Source: DATARH01 sp050246595 (lineage in GTDB: Bacteria; Pseudomonadota; Alphaproteobacteria; ATCC43930; CGMCC-115725). From it: a stretch of DNA of 25,190 nucleotides. The DNA is taken from NCBI GenBank assembly GCA_050246595.1, contig JBFWVT010000075.1:1-25190 (forward strand), given 5' to 3'. Positions within the stretch are counted from its first letter, which is position 1, and the number at the start of each line of letters is the position of its first letter. The position numbers were made by a program, and so were the translations under genes. This document shows positions 8,475 to 16,769 of this stretch, piece by piece. The notes under the pieces were generated by a model. The model saw only the letters and a program-made list of their open reading frames with translations, did not search any database and was not told the DNA's origin.

Positions 8475-8658
8475 GGTAGTGGGTCAGTCTGGATGGTAAT
8501 ACCGTCATTCCGGGGCGCGGGCGTAGCCCGCGAACCCGGAAGCCAGGAACACAGGCCGCGAAACCTTGAGAAAGCCGGTGTTCATGGATTCCGGGTCTGC
8601 CCTTCGGGCCGTCCCGGAATGACGGTGCTGTCTGTTACATTCAAACTGACCCATTACC
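8475..8658. mobile_element. MITE-like 184-bp element with terminal inverted repeats
   Basis: The ends are inverted copies of a motif close to GGTAGTGGGTCAGTTTGAAT (8475-8494 and 8639-8658). Inner sequence is also inverted (ACCGTCATTCCGGG on the left, CCCGGAATGACGGT on the right). A 13-bp direct repeat, ACCGGCGAGGCGG, occurs at 8464-8476 and again at 8656-8668, overlapping the element ends. This looks like a target-site duplication, though part of it belongs to the wider repeat family. A further inverted copy of the end motif lies at 8447-8466. The first 40 bases or so of the right end match the repeat at 1696-1735. There is no coding capacity, so it would need a transposase in trans. Confidence 0.6.
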
Positions 8659-8689
8659 GGCGAGGCGGCCGCGTTGTGTCGGCATCGGC

Positions 8690-8880
8690 CGCGTGTTACG
8701 GTGGTCCTGCGATGCGACAGGGAAGTCCGGTGCAAGACCGGCGCTGCCCCCGCAACTGTCAGCGGCGAGCCCGCGGCATTGGCCACTGCTCTCACTCCGG
8801 TGGAGCGGGAAGGCGCCGCCGGCGATGACCCCGAGCCAGGAGACCTCCGCGTCGCGCCCTTCGACGGATTGGTCCGCGCG
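8690..8880 (+). promoter_or_regulatory. Cobalamin (AdoCbl) riboswitch
   Basis: An RNA aptamer that senses adenosylcobalamin and lowers expression of the genes below it. The diagnostic core is visible: GGGAAGTCCGGTGCAAGACC at 8720-8739, then CTGCCCCCGCAACTGT at about 8744-8759, a variable stem, and the B12 box AGCCAGGAGACC at 8834-8845. A possible short stem (GGTCC at 8871-8875 with GGACC at 8891-8895) and the GGAGGAGGAG ribosome-binding site at about 8908-8916 follow closely. Control of cobP translation is therefore likely, with polar effects on cobWNOQ. Exact ends are estimates. It is the only such riboswitch seen in the window. Confidence 0.92.
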
Positions 8881-8919
8881 GGGCTGAACGGGACCATTCC
8901 TCGGGCGGAGGAGGAGCCT

Positions 8920-9546
8920 TTGTCGTCATCGAACGCGGGCATTGCAGGCCCGGCGGGAGCGCTGCCCCGATTGACCCTGGTGCTGGGCGGCGCGCGCTCG
9001 GGCAAGAGCCGCTATGCCGAGCGCCTCGTCGAGGCGGCGGCTGTTTCCGGCACCTATGTGGCGACCGCTGAGCCGGGCGACGACGAGATGAGCGCGCGCA
9101 TCGCCGCGCATCGTGCCCGCCGCGGGCCGTTCTGGCGCACCGTCGAGGCGCCGGTTCGGCTGGCGGAGGCTGTTGCGGCGGAGGCGAGGCCGGACGACCC
9201 GGTGCTGGTCGATTGCCTGACTCTATGGCTGTCGAACCTGATGCTGGCCGGGGCGCGACTTGATGAAAATTTTGCGACCTTGCGCGCAGTGTTGCGCGAC
9301 GCCGCCGGGCCGGCCGTGCTGGTCGCCAACGAGGTCGGTCTCGGGCTGGTGCCGGAAACGCCGCTCGGCCGCCGCTTTCGCGACGAGGCCGGATGGCTGA
9401 ACCAGGATATTGCGGCGCTGGCCGACCGGGTCGTGTTTGTCGCGGCGGGGTTGCCGCTGGTGCTGAAGGACGAGGTAGCTAACATCTCCTCTCCGCCCTT
9501 CAGGGGGGGAGAGGGAGGGGCCCATCGCGGAGCGATGGGAGGGTGA
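8920..9546 (+). CDS. cobP: CobP/CobU: adenosylcobinamide kinase and adenosylcobinamide-phosphate guanylyltransferase, 208 aa
   Basis: A bifunctional enzyme of late B12 synthesis. It phosphorylates adenosylcobinamide and then adds GMP to give AdoCbi-GDP. The P-loop GGARSGKS is at residues 23-30. The family segments TYVATAEPGDDEMSARIAAHRARR (about 46-68, containing the histidine used for guanylylation) and VDCLTLWLSNL follow. TTG at 8920 is chosen because GGAGGAGGAG lies just upstream; longer in-frame starts would run through the riboswitch and are unlikely. The normal family C-terminus (ADRVVFVAAGLPLVLK) is reached near residue 186. About 21 further residues and the stop codon are supplied by palindromic repeat R5. 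It is the first gene after the riboswitch, with cobW about 93 bases downstream. Confidence 0.9.
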   Translation: MSSSNAGIAGPAGALPRLTLVLGGARSGKSRYAERLVEAAAVSGTYVATAEPGDDEMSARIAAHRARRGPFWRTVEAPVRLAEAVAAEARPDDPVLVDCLTLWLSNLMLAGARLDENFATLRAVLRDAAGPAVLVANEVGLGLVPETPLGRRFRDEAGWLNQDIAALADRVVFVAAGLPLVLKDEVANISSPPFRGGEGGAHRGAMGG

Positions 9547-9625
9547 GGTGGGTGTCGGCAACCGCTCTGGAATCCCCCACCTCACCCCAACCCTCTCCGC
9601 CCCCAGGGGCGGAGAGGGAGAAGAC
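9484..9625. repeat. Palindromic repeat R5, at the cobP 3' end
   Basis: This G/C-rich repeat has an inner CCATCGCGGAGCGATGG palindrome. Complementary segments lie at about 9491-9515 (CTCTCCGCCCTTCAGGGG) and 9592-9620 (CTCTCCGCCCCCAGGGGCGGAGAG). It overlaps the last codons of cobP and fills the cobP-cobW gap. The strong stems could act as an mRNA processing or stability element inside the operon; that is inference. Confidence 0.75.
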
Positions 9626-9639
9626 AAGGGGCAGTGGTA

Positions 9640-10680
9640 ATGCGCCGCATCCCCGCGACGATCGTCACCGGGTTTCTCGGAGCGGGAAAAACGAGCCTTG
9701 TGCGCCATCTGCTGTCGGCTGCTTCCGGGCACCGGCTGGCTGTCATCGTCAACGAGTTCGGCGAACTCGGCATCGACCGCGACCTGCTGCTCGGCTGCGG
9801 CGACGCGACCTGCCGCGACGACGATATTGTCGAGCTGGCCAATGGCTGTCTGTGCTGCACCGTGGCCGACGATTTTCTGCCGACCTTGACCCGGCTGATC
9901 GAACGCGCCGAGCCGCCTGGCCATATCGTCGTCGAGACCTCGGGTCTGGCGCTGCCGAAACCGCTGGTGCAGGCTTTTGCCTGGCCCGAAATCCGCACCC
10001 GCATGACCGTCGATGGCGTCGTCACGGTGATCGACGCGGCGGCGGTCGCTGCCGGCCGCTTCGCCGACGATCCGGCGGCGATTGCGGCGCAGCGCGACAC
10101 CGATCCGGCGATTGACCACGACAACCCGCTCGACGAGGTGTTTACGGATCAGCTCGCCTGCGCCGATCTCGTGATCCTGAACAAGACCGATCTCGTCGCG
10201 TCTCCGGTCCTTGCCGGGCTGCGCGCCGATATCGCGGCGAGGCTGCGGCCGGGGGTAAAGCTGGTTGCGGCCGAGCAGGGCAGGGTGCCGCCGGCGGTGG
10301 CGCTGGGTCTGGCCGCGGGCGCCGAGGACGATCTCGCTTCGCGGCCGTCACTGCACGAGGCCGAGGGCGAACACGACCACGACGATTTCGACAGTTTTGC
10401 CGTGGAGATCGGTCCGGTAGCCGATATGGCGGCTTTCCACATGAGGCTCGCCGCCGCGATCCGGGCGCAGGACGTGTTGCGGGTCAAGGGTTTTGCCGAT
10501 GTACCGGGCCGTGATCGCCGCCTCGTGATCCAGGCGGTCGGAGACCGTATCGAACAGCATTTCGACCGGCCCTGGGCTTCCGGCGAGGCGCGCGCGACGC
10601 GGCTGGTCGTCATCGGAAAAAAGGGTCTCGACCGCGCCGCCGTGGAAACCGCGCTGGCGGCAGCCGCTGGGGCCGGCTGA
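9640..10680 (+). CDS. cobW: CobW: COG0523 GTPase, metallochaperone, 346 aa
   Basis: A G3E-family GTPase thought to deliver cobalt to the CobNST chelatase. The Walker A motif TGFLGAGKTS lies at residues 10-19, the signature metal-binding CLCC (CxCC) at 70-73, and the guanine-specificity motif NKTD near 180. A His/Asp-rich stretch (EHDHDDFD) near 247 may also bind metal. The C-terminal CobW domain covers about 255-335 and ends with the usual KGFAD and VQAVGDR segments. ATG at 9640 has AAGGGG about 8 bases upstream; a GTG at 9634 is a weaker alternative. The stop at 10678-10680 abuts the cobN ATG directly (TGAATG), so the two are probably translationally coupled, which fits the chaperone-chelatase partnership. 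Confidence 0.93.
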   Translation: MRRIPATIVTGFLGAGKTSLVRHLLSAASGHRLAVIVNEFGELGIDRDLLLGCGDATCRDDDIVELANGCLCCTVADDFLPTLTRLIERAEPPGHIVVETSGLALPKPLVQAFAWPEIRTRMTVDGVVTVIDAAAVAAGRFADDPAAIAAQRDTDPAIDHDNPLDEVFTDQLACADLVILNKTDLVASPVLAGLRADIAARLRPGVKLVAAEQGRVPPAVALGLAAGAEDDLASRPSLHEAEGEHDHDDFDSFAVEIGPVADMAAFHMRLAAAIRAQDVLRVKGFADVPGRDRRLVIQAVGDRIEQHFDRPWASGEARATRLVVIGKKGLDRAAVETALAAAAGAG

Positions 10681-13600
10681 ATGCACCTGCTCGCCACCGA
10701 ACCCGGCATCATCGCCGACGGATCGGCCGCGATCGATCTGGCCCAGACGCCGGGCGACATCATCGTGCTGGCGAGCGCCGATACCGAGATCGCGCTGCTC
10801 GCGGCGGCGCAGGGTCGGCGGCGCGAAGACGATCCGGAAGCGCCGACGCTGCGGCTCGCGCCGGTGATGCGGCTCGGGCATCATTTCTCGGTCGATCTGT
10901 ATATGGAGGTCGTGGCGCGGGCGCGGCTGGTGATCGCGCGGCTGCTCGGCGGCAGCGCCTATTGGCCCTACGGTGTCGAACGGCTGGTCGAGACCTGTCG
11001 CGATAACGGCATTCCGCTGGCGCTGCTGCCGGGCGACGACAAACCCGACCCCGAACTGTTCCGGCTCTCGACCGTGCCGCCCGAGGCGCTGCGGCGGTTG
11101 TGGCGCTATCTGACGGAAGGCGGGCCGGGGAATGCCGATAATCTTTTGCGGTTTGCGGCGGGTCTTCTCACTCTGACGCTTTCCTCCTCCGCCAACCCCC
11201 TCCCTAACCCTCCCCCGCTTGCGGGGGAGGGAAGGGTGGGGGCGGCGAGCGGTATAACCTCGGGGAAGTCGCTCATCGGCAACTGGGCCGAGCCGGCGCC
11301 GCTGCTGCGCGCCGGGCTGTACTGGCCGGGGCACGCGACCCCGGGTCTCGGCGAGATCGCGGCCGAGTGGCGGGGCGGGGGAGGGATCGTCCCGATCGTG
11401 TTCTATCGGGCGCTGGTGCAGTCCGGCAACACGGCGCCGGTCGATGCGCTGGCGCGGGCGCTGACCGCGCGCGGGCTGCGGCCGCTGCCGGTTTTTGTCG
11501 GCAGTCTGAAGGATGCAGAGGCAGGCGCGCTGCTCGGCGATGTGCTGAGAGCGCATCCTCCGGCGGCGATCCTCAACGCAACCGGGTTTTCGCTGGCGGC
11601 GTCCGGCGGCGGCGACCCGCTGCGCGCCGATTGTCCGGTGTTGCAAATCGTGTTCTCCGGCGGAGACGAGGAATCATGGCGCGACAGTACGCGCGGCCTG
11701 GGTCCGCGCGATCTGGCGATGAACGTGGCGTTGCCCGAGATCGACGGCCGCATCCTGTCGCGCGCGGTGTCGTTCAAGGCGCCGCTTGGCCGCGATCCGG
11801 AAACCGAGGCCGATCTGGTCGGTTATCGGCCGGTCGCGGACCGGATCGCCTTTGTCGCCGATCTGGCGCGCAACTGGGCCAGGCTACGCGCCAAAAAGCC
11901 GGATGAGCGGCGGGTCGCGATCGTGCTCGCCAATTATCCGAACCGCGACGGCCGCATTGGCAACGGGGTCGGGCTGGATACGCCGGCATCGGCAGTCGCG
12001 ATCCTGAAGGCGCTGCGCGACGCCGGATACCGCACCGGCGACATGCCGGGGGACGGTGCCGCGCTGATGCGGCGTCTGCTCGCCGGCCCGAGCAATGCAA
12101 GGCCGCATGCGCCGGCCGACGAAACGCTGTCCTTTGCCGAGTATTCGGCGTTTTTCGCCAGCCTGCCGATTGCGGTGCAGCTTCAGGTGTCGGAGCGCTG
12201 GGGCAGCGCCGAGCGCGACCCGTTCTACCGTCCGGGGCGGCTCGATTGCGGAAGGTTCGCGATCCCCGGTTTCCGCAGCGGCAATATCGCGGTGCTGATC
12301 CAGCCGGCGCGGGGCTACAATCTCGACCCAAAAGCGACCTATCACGACCCGGCGCTGGTGCCGCCGCACTCGTATCTGGCCGCCTATGCGTGGCTGGCCG
12401 ACAATTTCCGGGCCGACGCGGTGATCGATCTCGGCAAACACGGCACGCTCGAATGGCTGCCGGGCAAGGCGCTGGCCCTGTCTTCGGAATGCTTCCCGGA
12501 GGCGGTGCTCGGCCCCTTGCCGCATCTTTATCCATTTATCGTCAACGACCCCGGCGAGGGCAGCCAGGCGAAGCGGCGGACGCAGGCGGTCATTGTCGAT
12601 CACCTGACCCCGCCTTTGACCCGCGCCGGCAGCTACGGTCCGCAGGCCGAGATCGAGCGGCTGATCGACGAGTATTACGAGGCGGCGCAGGGCGATGTGC
12701 GACGGCTCGCGCCGCTGGCCGCCGAAATTCTGGAACGCGCCGCTTCCGCCGGGATCGACCGCGATTGCGGCATCATCCCCGGCGAGGACAGCGCGGCGGC
12801 ATTGCGCAAGCTCGATGGGTTTTTGTGCGAGCTGAAGGAGTTGCAGATCCGCGACGGGCTGCACGTGCTGGGGACCAGCCCGGACGGCGCGCGTCTCGAT
12901 GCGCTGCTCGTCGCCTTTGCGCGGGCGCGGCGCGGCGGCGGGGTGGAAGACGAATCGTTGCTGCGCGCGCTGGCGGCCGATCTCGATCTCGGGGTCGACC
13001 CGCTGATGCTGGATTTTTCCGAGCCGTGGATGGGGCCGAGGCCGGCGGTGCTTGCGCTGATGCCCCCACCCCAACCCTCCCCCGCAAGCGGGGGAGGGGG
13101 TTCCGTTTGGCGCACCGCTGGCGATACGGTCGAGCGGCTTGAAGCGCTGGCGCTGCGTCTCGTGTCCGGCATGCAGACACCGGCGCCGGAATGGGAGCGC
13201 ACCCGCGCCGTGCTCGGCTGGATCGAGCGCACTCTGCGTCCGGCGGTGAGCGCGTGCGGATCGGCCGAGATCGCCGCGGTGCTGGCCGGTCTCGACGGCG
13301 GGCGGATCGAACCGGGACCGAGCGGCGCCCCGAGCCGGGGGCGGCCCGAGGTATTGCCGACCGGGCGCAATTTCTTCTCGGTCGATACCCGCGCGGTGCC
13401 GACCCCGGCGGCGTGGCAGCTCGGCTGGCATTCGGCCATGCTGCTTGTCGAGCGCTACGCGCAGGAGCACGGCACCTGGCCGGCGCGGCTGGCGCTGTCG
13501 GCCTGGGGCACCGCCAATATGCGCACCGGCGGCGACGATATCGCGCAGGCGCTGGCGCTGCTTGGCGTCCGCCCGGTCTGGGAGGGCGCCAGCGGCCGGG

Positions 13601-14538
13601 TCACCGGGTTTGAGATCCTTCCCGTTTCGGTGCTCGACCGGCCGAGAGTCGATGTCACGTTGCGGATTTCCGGCTTTTTTCGCGACGCGTTTCCCGGTCT
13701 GATCGATCTGTTCGACAGCGCGGTGCGGGCCGTCGCGTCGCTCGACGAGCCGGAAGCGACAAACCCGATCGCGGTGCGCGTCGCCGCGGACCGCAAAGCG
13801 CTCGAAGCCGCCGGAGCCTCGCCCGATGAGGCCGCGCGGCGCGCCGGATATCGGGTGTTCGGCTCAAAGCCGGGAGCCTACGGCGCCGGGTTGCAGGTGA
13901 TGATCGACGAGCGCCTGTGGCGTGACGATGCCGATCTGGCCGACGCCTATCTCGGCTGGAGCGGGTGGGCCTACGGCGCCGGCGGCGAGGGCCGGGCGGA
14001 GCGCGGGCTGTTCGAGGCGCGGCTCGCCGCGACCGACGCCGTATTGCACAACCAGGACAACCGCGAGCACGATCTGCTCGACAGCGACGATTACTATCAG
14101 TTCGAGGGCGGGCTGGCGGTCGCGATCCGCCACCTGTCGGGGCGCGCGGTCGCGGTCTACCACAACGACCATTCCCAGCCAGACCGGCCGCGCATCTGTT
14201 CATTGCGCGAAGAGCTGGGCCGCATCGTGCGCGGTCGCGCCGCCAACCCGCGCTGGATCGCCGGGGTTATGCGCCACGGCTACAAGGGAGCGGCCGAGAT
14301 CGCCGCGACGGTCGATTATCTGTTCGCCTTCGCCGCGACGGCGCGGGCTGTCGATGATTCCCACTTTGATGCGCTGTACGAGGCGTACATCGCAGATGCG
14401 GCGGTACGCGATTTCATGGCCGAGCACAACCCCGCGGCATTGGCGGAAACCGAGGCGCGGTTCCGCGAGGCGATCGAGCGCGGGTTGTGGCGGCCCCGGC
14501 GCAACAGCACCCGTGCGGAGGTTGTCGGCGATGGCTGA
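10681..14538 (+). CDS. cobN: CobN: cobaltochelatase large subunit, 1285 aa
   Basis: The large subunit of the ATP-dependent CobNST chelatase, which inserts cobalt into hydrogenobyrinate a,c-diamide in the late-cobalt (aerobic) route. It is related to BchH/ChlH, but the cobW and cobO neighbours identify it as CobN. Family segments are clear: LGKHGTLEWLPGK near residue 584, YPFIVNDPGEGSQAKRR near 620, and the C-terminal run with LSAWGTANMRTGGDD and NQDNREHDLLDSDDYYQFEGG, which is highly conserved. The length is near the usual 1275. Two in-frame palindromic repeats interrupt it, at about residues 172-188 (R2) and 795-807 (R3); both lie in stretches that look like surface loops. The partners CobS and CobT are not in the window. 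It begins right after cobW and its last 8 bases overlap cobO. Confidence 0.95.
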   Translation: MHLLATEPGIIADGSAAIDLAQTPGDIIVLASADTEIALLAAAQGRRREDDPEAPTLRLAPVMRLGHHFSVDLYMEVVARARLVIARLLGGSAYWPYGVERLVETCRDNGIPLALLPGDDKPDPELFRLSTVPPEALRRLWRYLTEGGPGNADNLLRFAAGLLTLTLSSSANPLPNPPPLAGEGRVGAASGITSGKSLIGNWAEPAPLLRAGLYWPGHATPGLGEIAAEWRGGGGIVPIVFYRALVQSGNTAPVDALARALTARGLRPLPVFVGSLKDAEAGALLGDVLRAHPPAAILNATGFSLAASGGGDPLRADCPVLQIVFSGGDEESWRDSTRGLGPRDLAMNVALPEIDGRILSRAVSFKAPLGRDPETEADLVGYRPVADRIAFVADLARNWARLRAKKPDERRVAIVLANYPNRDGRIGNGVGLDTPASAVAILKALRDAGYRTGDMPGDGAALMRRLLAGPSNARPHAPADETLSFAEYSAFFASLPIAVQLQVSERWGSAERDPFYRPGRLDCGRFAIPGFRSGNIAVLIQPARGYNLDPKATYHDPALVPPHSYLAAYAWLADNFRADAVIDLGKHGTLEWLPGKALALSSECFPEAVLGPLPHLYPFIVNDPGEGSQAKRRTQAVIVDHLTPPLTRAGSYGPQAEIERLIDEYYEAAQGDVRRLAPLAAEILERAASAGIDRDCGIIPGEDSAAALRKLDGFLCELKELQIRDGLHVLGTSPDGARLDALLVAFARARRGGGVEDESLLRALAADLDLGVDPLMLDFSEPWMGPRPAVLALMPPPQPSPASGGGGSVWRTAGDTVERLEALALRLVSGMQTPAPEWERTRAVLGWIERTLRPAVSACGSAEIAAVLAGLDGGRIEPGPSGAPSRGRPEVLPTGRNFFSVDTRAVPTPAAWQLGWHSAMLLVERYAQEHGTWPARLALSAWGTANMRTGGDDIAQALALLGVRPVWEGASGRVTGFEILPVSVLDRPRVDVTLRISGFFRDAFPGLIDLFDSAVRAVASLDEPEATNPIAVRVAADRKALEAAGASPDEAARRAGYRVFGSKPGAYGAGLQVMIDERLWRDDADLADAYLGWSGWAYGAGGEGRAERGLFEARLAATDAVLHNQDNREHDLLDSDDYYQFEGGLAVAIRHLSGRAVAVYHNDHSQPDRPRICSLREELGRIVRGRAANPRWIAGVMRHGYKGAAEIAATVDYLFAFAATARAVDDSHFDALYEAYIADAAVRDFMAEHNPAALAETEARFREAIERGLWRPRRNSTRAEVVGDG
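11196..11242. repeat. Coding palindromic repeat R2, in cobN
   Basis: A near-perfect palindrome with arms CCCTCCCCCGC and GCGGGGGAGGG around a TT centre, extended by C-rich and G-rich outer arms. It is read in frame as a Pro/Gly-rich loop (residues about 172-188 of CobN). Its arms match those of R1 and R3. Confidence 0.85.
13063..13100. repeat. Coding palindromic repeat R3, in cobN
   Basis: This is the shortest copy: CCCTCCCCCGC, an AA centre and GCGGGGGAGGG, preceded by CCCCCACCCCAA. It is translated in frame as a Pro/Ser/Gly stretch near residues 795-807 of CobN. Confidence 0.85.
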
Positions 14539-15154
14539 TCCGGCGCTTTCGGAAGACGAACTGAACCGGCTGCACCGCGAGAAGATGGAGCGGCGGCAAG
14601 CGGCGCGCCGCAAGGTGCTGGCGACCAAGACCGAGGAGCGCGGGCTGCTGATCGTGCATACCGGGGCCGGCAAGGGCAAGTCGACCGCCGCGTTCGGCAT
14701 GGTGCTGCGCTGCATCGGGCACGGGTTCAGGGTCGGGGTGGTGCAGTTTGTCAAGGGCGCCTGGAGCACCGGCGAGCGCACGGTGCTGGCGCGGTTTCCC
14801 GAACTCGTCACCTGCCGCGCGATGGGCGAGGGGTTCACCTGGGACACGCAGGACCGTGCCCGCGACATCGCCGCCGCCCGCGCCGCCTGGGAGGCGGCAA
14901 AGGAAATGATCGCCGACCCGTCCTACCGCATGGTGCTGCTCGACGAGCTGAACATCGTGCTGCGCTATGACTATCTGCCGCTCGACGAGGTGCTCGCCGT
15001 GCTGCGCGACCGGCCGCGCGACCTGCACGTCGTCGTCACCGGCCGCAACGCGCCGGCGCCGCTGATCGAGATTGCCGATCTCGTCACCGAGATGACCCTG
15101 GTCAAGCACCCGTTCCGCGCCGGGGTCAAAGCGCAGGCCGGGATCGAGTTCTGA
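14531..15154 (+). CDS. cobO: CobO: cob(I)yrinic acid a,c-diamide adenosyltransferase, 207 aa
   Basis: A corrinoid adenosyltransferase of the CobA/CobO/BtuR family. It transfers the 5'-deoxyadenosyl group from ATP to Co(I) corrinoid, forming the cobalt-carbon bond. The modified P-loop TGAGKGKS is at residues 44-51. Family stretches VQFVKGAWSTGE (about 73-84), LLDELNIVLRYDYL and VVTGRNAPAPLIEIADLVTEM follow, and the typical C-terminus KHPFRAGVKAQAGIEF is intact. The first 35 residues are a charged helix normal for the family. The ATG overlaps the end of cobN by 8 bases (ATGGCTGA). cobQ follows after 13 bases. Confidence 0.95.
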   Translation: MADPALSEDELNRLHREKMERRQAARRKVLATKTEERGLLIVHTGAGKGKSTAAFGMVLRCIGHGFRVGVVQFVKGAWSTGERTVLARFPELVTCRAMGEGFTWDTQDRARDIAAARAAWEAAKEMIADPSYRMVLLDELNIVLRYDYLPLDEVLAVLRDRPRDLHVVVTGRNAPAPLIEIADLVTEMTLVKHPFRAGVKAQAGIEF

Positions 15155-15167
15155 GGGACCGCGGCGC

Positions 15168-16769
15168 ATGACCCGCGCGCTGATGCTGCAAGGCACCGGC
15201 TCGGATGTCGGCAAGTCGCTGCTTGTCGCCGGTCTGGCGCGCGCCTTTACCCGAAGGGGTCTCAGGGTGCGGCCGTTCAAGCCGCAGAATATGTCGAACA
15301 ATGCCGCAGTGACCGAAGACGGCGGCGAGATCGGTCGGGCGCAGGCATTGCAGGCGCGGGCCTGTCGTATCGCGCCGGTCAGCGACATGAACCCGGTGCT
15401 GCTGAAGCCGCAATCCGACGGCGCGGCGCAACTTGTGCTGTGCGGTCGGGTGCGGGGCAGCGCGGCGGCGCGCGACTACCGCAGACTGGCGCCGGGCCTG
15501 CTGCCCGAGGTGCTGGCCGCCTTCGACCGGCTTGCCGGGGGGGCCGATCTCGTGCTCGTCGAGGGCGCCGGCAGCCCGGCCGAGATCAATCTGCGTGCCG
15601 GCGATATCGCCAATATGGGCTTCGCCGAGGCCGCCGATGTGCCGGTCGCGCTGATCGGCGATATCGAGCGCGGCGGTGTTATCGCACAGCTCGTCGGCAC
15701 CTATGCGCTGCTGTCGCCGGCCGAGCGCGGGAGGATTGTCGGTTATGTCGTCAACAAATTTCGTGGCGATATCCAGCTGTTCGACGGCGGCGTCACCGCG
15801 ATCGGCGAGCGCACGGAGTGGCGATGCTTTGGTGTGGTGCCGTTTTTCGCCGAGGCTGCGCTGCTGCCGGCCGAGGATTCGTTGGCGCTGCGGCATTACC
15901 CTCACCCACCGGCCGCAGGCGCGGCCGGTCCCCCCTCCCCCGCGGTACGGGGGAGGGGGGACCGGCAAACCCTCTCCCGCATTGCGGGAGAGGGTGCCGA
16001 CCCCGGACTTGATCCGGGAGAGGCGGGTGAGGGCGGCTGGGTCAAAATCGCCGTCCCGTTGCTGCCGCGTATCGCCAATTTCGACGATCTCGACCCGCTG
16101 CGCGCCGAGCCGGGGATCGATCTCGTGATGGTGCGGCCCGGCCATCCGCTGCCGCGCGATGCCGCGCTCGTGATCCTGCCTGGATCGAAGGCGACGCTGG
16201 CCGATCTTGCGTTTCTGCGGTGCGAGGGGTGGGACATCGACATTCTCGCCCATCGCCGTTACGGCGGACATATCCTGGGTTTGTGCGGCGGTTATCAGAT
16301 GCTCGGCCGGCGCATCGCCGATCCCGAGGGGTGCGAAGGGCGGCCCGGCGAGGCGGCGGGGCTGGGTCTGCTCGATATCGACACGGTGCTCGGGCCGGAA
16401 AAGCAGCTCCGTCAAGCTGCGGGAACCGATCTCGCGACCGGCAGGGCGGTGCGCGGTTATGAGATGCATCTCGGGATGACATCGGGCCCCGGTCTCGCCC
16501 GCCCGATGCTCGATCTCGGCGGACGGCAAGACGGCGCGGTCAGCCCCGATGGAAGGGTCGGCGGCTGCTACCTGCACGGGCTGTTCGCCGGGGACGCGTT
16601 CCGGCGCGCGTTTCTGGCCCGGCTCGGCGCCGATGACGGCGGCGGCATTGCTTACGACGCGATGATCGACGGCATTCTCGACCGGCTTGCCGATCATCTC
16701 GAACGGCACCTCGATCTGACCGCGCTGTTCGCCGCGTCGCGCGCGCCCGATCTCACGCGGGCAGCCTGA
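15168..16769 (+). CDS. cobQ: CobQ: cobyric acid synthase (glutamine-hydrolysing), 533 aa
   Basis: This enzyme amidates four side chains (b, d, e, g) of adenosylcobyrinate a,c-diamide, using glutamine and ATP. The N-terminal ATPase has a P-loop-like GTGSDVGKS (residues 9-17) followed by FKPQNMSNNAAVT, a hallmark of the family, and VLVEGAGSPAEINL. The glutaminase domain carries the nucleophile Cys at about 373 (LGLCGGYQML) and the catalytic-triad histidine region GCYLHGLF near 466. Repeat R4 inserts about 45 residues (about 244-289) between the two domains, so the protein is longer than the usual 485 or so. The ribosome-binding site GAGGGA lies 9 bases before the ATG. The last 17 bases overlap the converging cobD gene. 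Confidence 0.95.
   Translation: MTRALMLQGTGSDVGKSLLVAGLARAFTRRGLRVRPFKPQNMSNNAAVTEDGGEIGRAQALQARACRIAPVSDMNPVLLKPQSDGAAQLVLCGRVRGSAAARDYRRLAPGLLPEVLAAFDRLAGGADLVLVEGAGSPAEINLRAGDIANMGFAEAADVPVALIGDIERGGVIAQLVGTYALLSPAERGRIVGYVVNKFRGDIQLFDGGVTAIGERTEWRCFGVVPFFAEAALLPAEDSLALRHYPHPPAAGAAGPPSPAVRGRGDRQTLSRIAGEGADPGLDPGEAGEGGWVKIAVPLLPRIANFDDLDPLRAEPGIDLVMVRPGHPLPRDAALVILPGSKATLADLAFLRCEGWDIDILAHRRYGGHILGLCGGYQMLGRRIADPEGCEGRPGEAAGLGLLDIDTVLGPEKQLRQAAGTDLATGRAVRGYEMHLGMTSGPGLARPMLDLGGRQDGAVSPDGRVGGCYLHGLFAGDAFRRAFLARLGADDGGGIAYDAMIDGILDRLADHLERHLDLTALFAASRAPDLTRAA
15899..16033. repeat. Coding palindromic repeat R4, in cobQ
   Basis: This is 135 bp (45 codons) bounded by CCCTCACCC (15899-15907) and its inverse GGGTGAGGG (16025-16033). 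Inside are three hairpins: CACCGGCCGC with its partner, CCCCCTCCCCCGCGGTACGGGGGAGGGGG, and CCCTCTCCCGCATTGCGGGAGAGGG. A GACTTGATCC motif shared with R1 and R6 follows. The reading frame is kept open throughout. Confidence 0.85.

Noticed and set aside
8674..8919. An upstream extension of cobP through the riboswitch
   Set aside because: The in-frame codons run through the conserved aptamer core and B12 box and show no protein similarity; the TTG with a strong ribosome-binding site is the better start.
11884..13470. A 528-codon minus-strand open frame inside cobN
   Set aside because: It is antisense to conserved CobN segments, with Arg/Gln/His-rich composition typical of a shadow frame.
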